In this document: piece after piece, positions 1 through 5,780 of the stretch
Layout of the letters: each line of letters opens with the position of its first letter
Numbering within the stretch: position 1 is the first letter of the stretch
Source: Spirochaetaceae bacterium
Lineage (GTDB): Bacteria; Spirochaetota; Spirochaetia; Treponematales; Breznakiellaceae
DNA: 7,565 nucleotides
Assembly: GCA_031267475.1 (NCBI GenBank)
Contig: JAIRZA010000208.1
Location: 1 to 7,565 of the forward strand
Reading direction: 5' to 3'
The notes under the pieces: generated by a model
Told to the model about the DNA's origin: nothing
What the model saw: the letters and a program-made list of their open reading frames with translations, nothing else
The model's database searches: none
Translations under genes and position numbers: made by a program

Positions 1-33
1 TTTTTGAATTCGGAATTGCCGCCCCGCCGTATA

Positions 34-69
34 TTGTCATTCCAAAACGTAAAGCGATAAACTATTTCC
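34..69 (+). promoter_or_regulatory. pyrG promoter, apparently leaderless
   Basis: TTGTCA at 34-39 (5 of 6 matches to the sigma70 -35 box), an 18-bp spacer, and TAAACT at 58-63 (4 of 6 matches to the -10 box). The -10 box ends exactly 6 nt before the pyrG ATG at 70, so transcription would start at or next to the start codon. No Shine-Dalgarno sequence lies in the 20 nt before the ATG (gataaactatttcc), which fits a leaderless mRNA. The same geometry recurs at the methyltransferase gene and at glnS. This is an inference from motif spacing; no transcript data are available. Confidence 0.5.
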
Positions 70-1713
70 ATGAATAAGTTCATCTTTGTATCGGGCGGCG
101 TATGCTCCAGTTTGGGAAAAGGAGTGGCGGCTTCGTCATTGGGGGCGCTGCTTGAAGGACGCGGTTTTAATGTCCGCATGGTAAAATGCGACCCATATAT
201 CAATGTTGACGCCGGAACCATGAGCCCGTACCAGCACGGCGAGGTGTACGTTACGGACGACGGCGCGGAGACAGACCTCGACCTTGGAAACTACGCCCGC
301 TTTACTTCGGGGCCGCTCTCTTGCGCCAATTCTATCACAACAGGGCAAATTTATGACGCGGTTATTCGTAAAGAACGCGAAGGGCGCTACCTTGGGCGCA
401 CCATTCAAGTGATTCCGCATATCACGGACGAAATCAAGCGGCGTATCCTTGCCGTGGCCAATGAAAGCCCGGACAATGATGTTGTAATTGTCGAGATAGG
501 CGGCACTGTCGGGGATATTGAATCCATCCCGTTCCTAGAGGCCGCCCGCCAGATGATTCACGAAATGGGCAGGAACAACGCCATCTCGGTTCACCTTACG
601 CTGATACCGGAAGTGGCGGGCGCGGAGCTTAAAACAAAGCCTACGCAGCACTCTGTAAAGGCCATGCAGGAATTGGGGATTCAGCCGGATATTCTCATTT
701 GCCGCTCTCCCGTGATGCTGGACGAGGCTACGCGCCGCAAAATAGCCTTGTTTACCAATGTTGAAAACGAAGCTGTGATTGTCTCCTATGATGTGGATAC
801 AACGATATATCAGGTGCCGCTTGTGTTTTACGAACAAAAGTTGGACCAAATCGCGCTTAAAAAGATGGGTGTGGAGGTCAGACACGCCAATCTTTCGGCT
901 TGGTATTCGATGATGGATAAATTCAACGCGAGGAACGGCAGGGTTCGCGTCGGCGTCGTGGGCAAATATATGGAACTGCACGACGCTTACAAGTCCGTGT
1001 ACGAGGCGCTTTTTCACGCGGGACTTGCCTGCGGCGTGGAAATGGAGATTGTTAAAATCGATTCCGCGCAGTTAGAGACTGTCCCGAACCTTGACGACGT
1101 GCTTGGGTCCGGCGGCGGCGCTCCGGTGGACGGCGTTTTGGTCCCCGGCGGTTTTGGCGAGCGCGGTGTAGACGGCATGGCGCAGGCGGCGGCTTGGGCG
1201 CGGACGCGCAAAGCGCCGTACTTTGGAATATGTCTTGGAATGCAGGTGATGGTTATTGAATGGGCGCGTAATGTGCTGCGCTGGGAAAACGCTAATTCCA
1301 CTGAATTTTCGCACGATACAGCGTATCCGGTTGTAAGTTTGCTGGAAGATCAGGTTGATGTGCAGATGATGGGCGGCACGATGCGGCTTGGCAACAGTGA
1401 AAGCCATGTCCGCGAGGGTACGCTGCTAAAATCCGCTTACGGCGAGGCTGTTATTCACGAGCGGCACCGGCATCGTTATGAATTTTCGAATAAATATCGC
1501 GCCGGTATGACTGGCTCCGGCTTGGTTATTAGCGCGTTTACTCATGATAACGCCCTTGTTGAATCCGTTGAATGGCCGGATCATCCTTGGGGGGTGGGCG
1601 TTCAGTTTCATCCAGAATTTAAATCCAAGCCTACGGCGGCGCACCCATTGTTTACGGCTTTTGTGGAGGCGGTCATAAAAAACGCCGCCGGCCGTAAGAA
1701 ACAGGGCGCTTGA
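70..1713 (+). CDS. pyrG: CTP synthase (glutamine-hydrolysing)
   Basis: Catalyses ATP-dependent amination of UTP to CTP with glutamine as nitrogen donor, the last step of de novo pyrimidine nucleotide synthesis, in the cytoplasm. The 547-residue length is normal for the family. The N-terminal synthetase (amidoligase) domain spans about residues 1-270, with the P-loop-like SSLGKG at 13-18 (Lys17) and the conserved DPYINVDAGTMSPYQHGEV stretch at 41-59. The C-terminal class I glutamine amidotransferase domain spans about 293-540, with the oxyanion-loop region PGGFGERG (359-366), nucleophile Cys388 in GICLGMQ, and the His514/Glu516 pair in FHPEF. All expected catalytic residues are present. The ATG at 70 fits the family N-terminus (NKFIFVSGG) and sits 6 nt after a -10 box. 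It ends in TGA; the next in-frame stop is only at 1975, but family length shows that the TGA is the true end. Confidence 0.98.
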   Translation: MNKFIFVSGGVCSSLGKGVAASSLGALLEGRGFNVRMVKCDPYINVDAGTMSPYQHGEVYVTDDGAETDLDLGNYARFTSGPLSCANSITTGQIYDAVIRKEREGRYLGRTIQVIPHITDEIKRRILAVANESPDNDVVIVEIGGTVGDIESIPFLEAARQMIHEMGRNNAISVHLTLIPEVAGAELKTKPTQHSVKAMQELGIQPDILICRSPVMLDEATRRKIALFTNVENEAVIVSYDVDTTIYQVPLVFYEQKLDQIALKKMGVEVRHANLSAWYSMMDKFNARNGRVRVGVVGKYMELHDAYKSVYEALFHAGLACGVEMEIVKIDSAQLETVPNLDDVLGSGGGAPVDGVLVPGGFGERGVDGMAQAAAWARTRKAPYFGICLGMQVMVIEWARNVLRWENANSTEFSHDTAYPVVSLLEDQVDVQMMGGTMRLGNSESHVREGTLLKSAYGEAVIHERHRHRYEFSNKYRAGMTGSGLVISAFTHDNALVESVEWPDHPWGVGVQFHPEFKSKPTAAHPLFTAFVEAVIKNAAGRKKQGA

Positions 1714-1717
1714 CTAC

Positions 1718-1771
1718 CGCCGGCAAACCGGCAAACCGGCGTAAAAAATCCCCAAACAGTGTTGTTTACGC
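1718..1771 (+). terminator. Possible pyrG 3' hairpins (weak terminator)
   Basis: Directly after the pyrG stop, CCGGCAAA occurs twice in tandem (1720-1735), followed by a partial third CCGGC (1736-1740). GCCGG (1719-1723) can pair with CCGGC (1728-1732) around a CAAA loop, and CGCCGG (1718-1723) can pair with CCGGCG (1736-1741). A second inverted repeat, GCGTAAA (1739-1745) with TTTACGC (1765-1771), lies just downstream. Neither stem is followed by a T tract on the + strand, so an intrinsic terminator is not well supported; the hairpins may instead protect a Rho-trimmed 3' end. Confidence 0.3.
1748..1760. repeat. Left copy of 13-bp direct repeat flanking the R-M module
   Basis: The 13 bases atccccaaacagt occur here, 34 nt after the pyrG stop, and again identically and in the same orientation at 3567-3579, 11 nt after the endonuclease stop. 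Start-to-start distance is 1819 bp and encloses the whole R-M pair. A loose similarity (an ACGCG a few bases further on) follows both copies. It could be a recombination or insertion footprint, or one member of a dispersed intergenic repeat. Confidence 0.75.
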
Positions 1772-1941
1772 GCCTCAACTTCGCCGGGGAACACTCATTC
1801 CCACGCCAAAACTCAGCCGCATTTTGCCAGCCTTTGCTTCGTAAAGCCCTTATCCGGACGGCAAAGCATTGTGAACGGATGAGAGAAGGTTATGCGAAAT
1901 ACCGCCTAAAACATTGTATCAAAATGACCCAAAATAACAAC

Positions 1942-1970
1942 TTGACAATATTCAGGAAACATAACATATT
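1942..1970 (+). promoter_or_regulatory. R-M operon promoter, apparently leaderless
   Basis: A perfect -35 box TTGACA (1942-1947), a 17-bp spacer, and CATATT (1965-1970; 4 of 6 matches to the -10 box). The -10 box ends 6 nt before the methyltransferase ATG at 1977, placing the predicted transcription start on the start codon. The only purine-rich element (aggaaa, around 1954) is too far upstream to act as a Shine-Dalgarno sequence. With no leader, the methyltransferase would be translated from the first base of the mRNA. Confidence 0.6.
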
Positions 1971-1976
1971 GAAATA

Positions 1977-2825
1977 ATGGAAATTCGAGCGGATGTTTAT
2001 CAAGGTGATGCAGGCATTATTCTTCAGGATATAGACGATAACACCGTTGATTTAATTGTAACTTCTCCGCCTTACGCTGATCAAAGAAAGGATACCTATG
2101 GAGGAGTTCACATAAATAAATATGTAGAATGGTTTCTGCCAATATCTCAAGAATTATTGCGTGTATTAAAACCAAGCGGGACATTTATTTTAAATATTAA
2201 AGAGCGGGTATCAAGCGGTGAAAGAAGTACTTATGTTATTGAATTAATATTGGAAATGAAAAAACAAGGATGGTTATGGACAGAGGAATTTATATGGCAT
2301 AAAAAAAATTGTTATCCTGGAAAATGGCCAAACCGTTTTAGGGATGCTTGGGAACGATTATTGCAATTTAATAAAACGAAACAATTCAATATGTATCAGG
2401 AAGCAGTCATGGTTCCGATGGGGGATTGGGCAAAAACACGTCTGCGTAATTTAAGTGAAACGGATAAAATTCGTGATAATTCAAAAGTTGGTAGTGGTTT
2501 TGGAAAGAATATTTCAAATTGGATAGGTAGAAAATCGGCATATCCAACCAATGTTCTTCATTTAGCCACAGAATGTAGTAACAAAAATCATAGCGCGGCA
2601 TTTCCCGAAGAATTACCATGCTGGTTTATTAAGCTCTTCACAAAAGAGAATGATACAGTAATGGATCCATTTATGGGATCATGAACGACAGTATTTGCGG
2701 CTCAAAAACTAAGAAGAAATTCAATAGGAATAGAAATTCTTGAAGATTATTATAGTGCTGTAAAAAGATCGTTAAAAGAGATAGAACTATATTTGTTTGA
2801 TAAAGAAGAGACGGCTTATGGCTAA
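1977..2825 (+). pseudogene. Type II DNA methyltransferase (beta class, N4-C/N6-A) interrupted by in-frame TGA
   Basis: A SAM-dependent methyltransferase of the N6_N4_Mtase family, expected to modify an exocyclic amino group within the site cut by the nuclease encoded downstream. The catalytic motif IV TSPPY is at residues 29-33. A motif X-like segment (HSAAFPEELPCWFIKLF) is at 205-221, and SAM motif I starts at 230 as DPFMGS. Catalytic motif first and SAM motif last is the beta-class order; TSPPY favours N4-cytosine but does not prove it. Codon 236, which should be the invariant Gly of GSGTT, is TGA (2682-2684), one base change from GGA. The frame continues without gaps into TTVFAAQKLRRNSIGIEIL (motif II is GIEI) and ends at TAA 2823-2825, giving the normal length of about 282 residues. 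The 235-residue truncated product would lack the SAM site and be inactive. The restored frame overlaps the endonuclease ATG by 8 nt. Possible causes: true nonsense mutation, readthrough, or sequencing error. Confidence 0.9.
2805..2817 (+). promoter_or_regulatory. Ribosome binding site selecting the endonuclease ATG at 2818
   Basis: GAAGAG (2805-2810) lies 7 nt before the ATG at 2818, a moderate Shine-Dalgarno match with good spacing. It favours this ATG over the in-frame TTG at 2797, which would add seven residues (MIKKRRL). The site lies inside the restored methyltransferase frame, implying translational coupling that the TGA at 2682 would break, because ribosomes would stop 133 nt short of this ATG. 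Confidence 0.55.
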
Positions 2826-3555
2826 TTTATCAATAGACGATGTTATCGAATATGTTGAACAGAATATTTCAGTTTTTCATGAAAAGAGAATATCAAAAAT
2901 TAGCAAGCTAAAATTGAAAGAAGTTATCCGGAAGAAAAATCCTTATCTGTTCAAAGCAAAATATCTACAAACTGCGGAAGCAATAATAAAGGAAATAGTA
3001 AACGCATATATTTCATCTAGTGAAGAAACTATGTTTGGGGATTGGTTGGAGGGTTTGGCAATATTTATTAATCAAAAAGTTTATTCGGGTTGGAAATCCG
3101 GGATAAAAGGGATTGATCTTGAATTTGACAAAGATGGTATCAGGTATATAGTCGCAATAAAATCAGGTCCCAACTGGGGTAATAGTTCTCAAATTGAGAA
3201 ATTGATAAATAATTTTAATACTTCAAAGAAGACATTACGAACAAGTAATTCCAATTTAAATATTGTATGTATAAATGGATGTTGTTATGGAAAAGATAAT
3301 AACCCTGATAAAGGTTCATATTATAAATATTGTGGTCAAGTATTTTGGGAATTTATCGGAGGAAATGAAAATATTTATACGGACATTATTGAACCGCTTG
3401 GTCATAAAGCAAAAGAACGTAATGATGATTATATGATAAAATATTCTCAAATGATAAACAGATTTACAAAAGAATTTATAGAATTATTTTGCGATGATAG
3501 TGGTAATATAGATTGGAATAAATTAGTAAAATTTAACTCAGAGAAAAAAATATAA
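2818..3555 (+). CDS. Type II restriction endonuclease, PmeII-like family
   Basis: Predicted to cut the DNA sequence that the upstream methyltransferase protects; the recognition site cannot be read from the sequence. Of 245 residues, the most conserved-looking block is GDWLEGLAIF (74-83) followed by GIDLEF (98-103) and YIVAIKSGPNWGNSSQ (110-125). I recall this signature from proteins annotated as PmeII-family Type II endonucleases. Asp100, Glu102 and Lys115 would form a PD-(D/E)xK-like centre in which the usual acidic residue two before the Lys is Ala113; Glu78 could supply the missing ligand (inference). The C-terminus (FTKEFIELFCDDSGNIDWNKLVKFNS) looks complete, so there is no visible decay. 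The ATG at 2818 is preferred over TTG 2797 because of the Shine-Dalgarno sequence and the 8-nt overlap with the methyltransferase frame. Codon use is strongly AT-rich compared with pyrG and glnS, as expected for an acquired R-M system. Confidence 0.82.
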   Translation: MANLSIDDVIEYVEQNISVFHEKRISKISKLKLKEVIRKKNPYLFKAKYLQTAEAIIKEIVNAYISSSEETMFGDWLEGLAIFINQKVYSGWKSGIKGIDLEFDKDGIRYIVAIKSGPNWGNSSQIEKLINNFNTSKKTLRTSNSNLNIVCINGCCYGKDNNPDKGSYYKYCGQVFWEFIGGNENIYTDIIEPLGHKAKERNDDYMIKYSQMINRFTKEFIELFCDDSGNIDWNKLVKFNSEKKI

Positions 3556-3566
3556 AAAGGCAGTAT

Positions 3567-3579
3567 ATCCCCAAACAGT
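3567..3579. repeat. Right copy of 13-bp direct repeat flanking the R-M module
   Basis: The sequence atccccaaacagt is identical to 1748-1760 and in the same orientation. It begins 11 nt after the endonuclease TAA and marks where composition returns from AT-rich to host-like. Recombination between the two copies would remove the whole R-M pair and leave one copy between pyrG and the DUF362 gene. Confidence 0.75.
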
Positions 3580-3587
3580 ACTAAACG

Positions 3588-3610
3588 CGGCAAGTTTTTT
3601 AGGCTCGCCG
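3588..3610 (-). terminator. Possible hairpin between the convergent endonuclease and DUF362 genes
   Basis: Read on the minus strand, CGGCGAG (3610-3604) pairs with CTTGCCG (3594-3588) around a 9-nt A-rich loop, seven pairs with one G-U. No T tract follows on the minus strand, and on the + strand one pair is lost. It lies downstream of both converging genes and could mark the 3' end of the DUF362 transcript, but support is only structural. Confidence 0.25.
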
Positions 3611-3650
3611 TATTTAACGCGCTCGTCCGCTAAAAGGCGCTTCTAAAAAA

Positions 3651-4763
3651 TCAATCTACCGTAATGAGCGTGTAGTCTCCGGATCCCAGCCCTATTTTTT
3701 CGGCGTGGATTATTTGCGAGATACCGTCTGTCGTCGGGTGAACATCAACAAAATGGTCTCCGTGCGTTTGCGCTACTTCCGCCAGAACACTTGTAGCCAC
3801 CACAGGCGCGGCGTTAGCGGCGTCTAGGCAGGCTTTGTCCAGCGCCACCGGATCGAAACTCGCAAACATACCAATATCGGGAATTATCGCCGCGTCGTTC
3901 TCGCCATGACAGTCGCAGTACGGCGACACCTGATTCACAACGCTGATGTGGAAATGCGGGCGGCCGTCCAGCACGGCTTTGGCGTACTCCGCCATTTTAC
4001 AATTTAGTTTTACACTGCTGGAGCTGGTGCGGTTTACAATCGCGTGATAGTGGCAAATTCCAATACAGCGCCCGCAGCCCGCGCATTTTTCCGGGTCTAT
4101 ATACGCCTTCTTGTCAGCGCCATAAGAGATCGCCCCCTGAGCGCAGATTTTGGCGCACTGCCGGCAGCCGGTGCAGTTTTTTGCCCTTACTTCCGGCTTT
4201 CCATCGTTGTGCATCAACATTTTTCCGGCGCGGCTGCCGGACCCCATGCCGACATTCTTAATCGCGCCGCCAAAGCTCGCTACCTCGTGCCCCTTAAAGT
4301 GGTTGAGTGAAATTAAGATGTCCGCGTCCATAATCGCGCGGCCAATACGCGCCGTCTTACAGTATTCGCCGCCAACAACCGGAACTTCTATGTCGTCCAT
4401 TCCTTTAAGACCGTCCGCGATTATGTTCTGCACACCGGTCGAGATTGGGGTGTAGCCGTTCTCGAAGGCGGCGTCCATGTGCACGATAGCGTTGTTGCGC
4501 CGTCCAACATACAATGTGTTACAGTCGGTTAGAAACGGAAGCCCGCCATTGCGTTTTACATGATCCGCCACCACTTTTGAAAAGTTAGGGCGCAAAAACG
4601 CAAGATTTCCCGGCTCGCCAAAATGAATCTTGATTGCGGTATATTTGTGTTCGAATTCAATCTTGTCTATTTCCGCCTTTGTGATGAGCCTTTCAAGTTT
4701 TTTCAAAAGGCTGTCGCCCATTTTACAGCGCATATTCGTAAAATACACTTTTGATTTGTCCAT
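3651..4763 (-). CDS. DUF362 domain protein with two 4Fe-4S ferredoxin clusters
   Basis: A 370-residue cytoplasmic iron-sulfur protein of the DUF362 family; no signal peptide or membrane segment is visible. The DUF362 domain is split around a bacterial ferredoxin insert. The N-terminal part (about 1-190) contains KIHFGEPGN (45-53), ISLNHFKGHE (151-160) and FGGAIKNVGMG (164-174). The insert carries two CxxCxxCxxxC motifs: Cys197/200/203/207 and Cys227/230/233/237. The C-terminal part contains CDCHGEND (283-290), PDIGMFASFDPVALDKA (295-311) and a GLGSGDY end (358-364). Eight spaced cysteines imply two 4Fe-4S clusters, so electron transfer is likely, but partner and substrate are unknown and the family is poorly characterised. 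The ATG at 4763 follows AAGGA by about 10 nt. It starts 37 nt after the HAD gene stop, so co-transcription is plausible although an AT-rich palindrome with a T tract lies between them. Confidence 0.9.
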   Translation of the reverse strand: MDKSKVYFTNMRCKMGDSLLKKLERLITKAEIDKIEFEHKYTAIKIHFGEPGNLAFLRPNFSKVVADHVKRNGGLPFLTDCNTLYVGRRNNAIVHMDAAFENGYTPISTGVQNIIADGLKGMDDIEVPVVGGEYCKTARIGRAIMDADILISLNHFKGHEVASFGGAIKNVGMGSGSRAGKMLMHNDGKPEVRAKNCTGCRQCAKICAQGAISYGADKKAYIDPEKCAGCGRCIGICHYHAIVNRTSSSSVKLNCKMAEYAKAVLDGRPHFHISVVNQVSPYCDCHGENDAAIIPDIGMFASFDPVALDKACLDAANAAPVVATSVLAEVAQTHGDHFVDVHPTTDGISQIIHAEKIGLGSGDYTLITVD

Positions 4764-4786
4764 TTTTGTTATATCCTTATAAAAAT

Positions 4787-4810
4787 AAAAAAAATCGCGC
4801 TTATATAAGC
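4787..4810 (-). terminator. Palindrome plus T tract between the HAD and DUF362 genes
   Basis: On the minus strand GCTTATATAAGC (4810-4799), a perfect 12-bp palindrome overlapping the HAD stop codon, is followed after four bases by eight Ts (4794-4787). The stem is short and AT-rich, so termination would be partial at best. The T-rich stretch also serves as an unstructured region just before the DUF362 ribosome binding site. Confidence 0.3.
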
Positions 4811-5655
4811 CCGTACTTTTTGAAAGCCTTTTCTATGCCGTTTCCACGCACGGTACCGGTTATGTCGCCGGCTATTTTCTTTAACTCGTCTGTCGCGTTG
4901 CCCATGGCGACGCCGAGCCCCGCGTATTTCAGCAATGTGCGGTCGTTGTCGCTGTCGCCGAACGCGATCACGTCTTTCCTCTCAAAACCATGATACTCCG
5001 CGACTATTTTAGCCGCCGCCCCTTTGTGTACGCCGGGCGGACCCATCTCGCCGCCGGCCATTCCGGGCAGCGGGATGGACAGGCGGAACAGTTCAAACTC
5101 GCTGCCAAAATCCCTCTTAATGCTTTCAAATGTAACGCCGCCGGACTCCCAAAAAACTATTTTCCGTATATCGTCGCGGTACAGATTATCGTTAATCCAA
5201 ATGCAGTCTTTGAATATCTGCCGCATGAATACAGACTCGACTAACCGCGCTATTGTCCATGGCTTTCCGGCGTGGCGCTCCTTAAAAAAAGATTTAAGAT
5301 ACGGACCGGCAATCTGCCCGTCAGCAAGCTCCAGTGTATACGCCGTCTTGTGTTCGTTAAAATAATCAACAATGCGGCGCAGTACATCAAGTTTTATGGC
5401 GGCTTGGAACAGCAGCTTTTCCGCCGCGCCGCCGCTGTTAGTCGCGCCGGTCTGGACGTACGCTCCGCCGGAGCTTATAACGCCGTCAAAGCCTATCTTG
5501 AATATGGGGGCGCATATCTGCGAGCGCGATCTGCCGGTGCAGATGTACAGTATATGCCCGTTTTTCCGCGCAGCGCGGCAGGCTCGTTTGGCGGAATGTG
5601 GTATGTAGTTGTCTTCAGAAAGTGTGCCGTCAATATCTAAAAAAATAATTTTCAT
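4801..5655 (-). CDS. Cof-type HAD family phosphatase
   Basis: A haloacid dehalogenase superfamily hydrolase of the Cof (type IIB cap) group, which typically dephosphorylates small phosphorylated metabolites such as sugar phosphates or cofactor intermediates; the substrate cannot be deduced. All four motifs are present in 284 residues: I, DIDGT with nucleophile Asp7 and acid/base Asp9; II, Thr40 in ICTGRS; III, Lys211 in VHKGAAAKIV; IV, GDSDND at 233-238 with Asp234 and Asp238. The cap domain lies between about 85 and 195. The ATG at 5655 gives the standard MKIIFLDIDGT start and follows AAGGA (5671-5667) by 11 nt; an in-frame TTG at 5688 would add 11 residues the family lacks. It lies 125 nt after glnS and 37 nt before the DUF362 gene on the same strand. 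A 23-bp dyad sits 39-61 bp upstream and may regulate it. Confidence 0.93.
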   Translation of the reverse strand: MKIIFLDIDGTLSEDNYIPHSAKRACRAARKNGHILYICTGRSRSQICAPIFKIGFDGVISSGGAYVQTGATNSGGAAEKLLFQAAIKLDVLRRIVDYFNEHKTAYTLELADGQIAGPYLKSFFKERHAGKPWTIARLVESVFMRQIFKDCIWINDNLYRDDIRKIVFWESGGVTFESIKRDFGSEFELFRLSIPLPGMAGGEMGPPGVHKGAAAKIVAEYHGFERKDVIAFGDSDNDRTLLKYAGLGVAMGNATDELKKIAGDITGTVRGNGIEKAFKKYGLI

Positions 5656-5693
5656 ATAATAATTTTTCCTTAAACAGCGGTTTGTCAAACATT

Positions 5694-5716
5694 TTTACTA
5701 AACGGCGTTTAGTAAA
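5694..5716. promoter_or_regulatory. Perfect 23-bp dyad, operator-like
   Basis: The arms TTTACTAAACG (5694-5704) and CGTTTAGTAAA (5706-5716) are exact reverse complements around one central G (5705). The dyad lies 39-61 bp upstream of the HAD start and 65-87 bp beyond the glnS stop. No T tract follows on either strand, so it is less likely to be a glnS terminator than a binding site. Length, symmetry and AT-rich ends resemble TetR-type operators (inference); no regulator gene is in the window. A TTGACA on the minus strand (5688-5683) lies between it and the HAD start, but no good -10 box was found at proper spacing. Confidence 0.5.
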
Positions 5717-5780
5717 TCCGCTTATCAAGCCCGCTTGCCCGCGCTTGGGGTTAGCCTCGCCGGGCGTTATGCCAAAAAGT

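Larger units (their letters stand above)
1714..1976. other. Spacer between pyrG and the R-M module
   Basis: 263 nt with no convincing gene. In order it holds a short CCGGCAAA tandem repeat with hairpin potential (1718-1741), the left copy of the 13-bp repeat (1748-1760), a stretch of host-like composition with mutually exclusive short stems (1823-1866), then an abrupt change to AT-rich sequence from about 1900 and the methyltransferase promoter (1942-1970). The pyrG frame stays open through the whole spacer, but the translation resembles no family I know and has no plausible initiation signal. Confidence 0.6.

Noticed and set aside
1714..1977. The pyrG frame stays open past its TGA to a TAA at 1975-1977, raising the idea that UGA is sense in this organism (for example Gly, which would also explain the methyltransferase TGA).
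   Set aside because: PyrG already has its full family length and ends normally at TGA; glnS and the DUF362 gene also end in TGA at expected C-termini; no other internal TGA occurs in any long gene here. A genome-wide UGA-Gly code would give many.
1759..1977. A 72-codon open frame between pyrG and the methyltransferase gene.
   Set aside because: It has no ribosome binding site and no recognisable domain, spans a composition break and the R-M promoter, and is simply the continuation of the pyrG frame.
2682..2684. Selenocysteine or pyrrolysine-like recoding at the methyltransferase TGA.
   Set aside because: The family residue here is an invariant Gly in the SAM loop, not Cys, and I saw no convincing selenocysteine-insertion stem-loop directly downstream.
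4044..4455. Plus-strand open frames opposite the DUF362 gene; similar frames lie opposite pyrG, the HAD gene and glnS.
   Set aside because: They are antisense shadows of GC-rich coding sequence, with no family resemblance and no initiation signals.
5683..5688. TTGACA on the minus strand as the -35 box of a HAD promoter.
   Set aside because: No acceptable -10 hexamer lies at 16-18 bp, and a start at that point would fall at or after the AAGGA ribosome binding site.
5717..5780. Inverted repeats after glnS (for example CAAGC-GG-GCTTG and GCCCG...CGGGC on the minus strand) as an intrinsic terminator.
   Set aside because: The stems are only 5 bp and are not followed by a T tract; GC-rich background gives such pairs easily.
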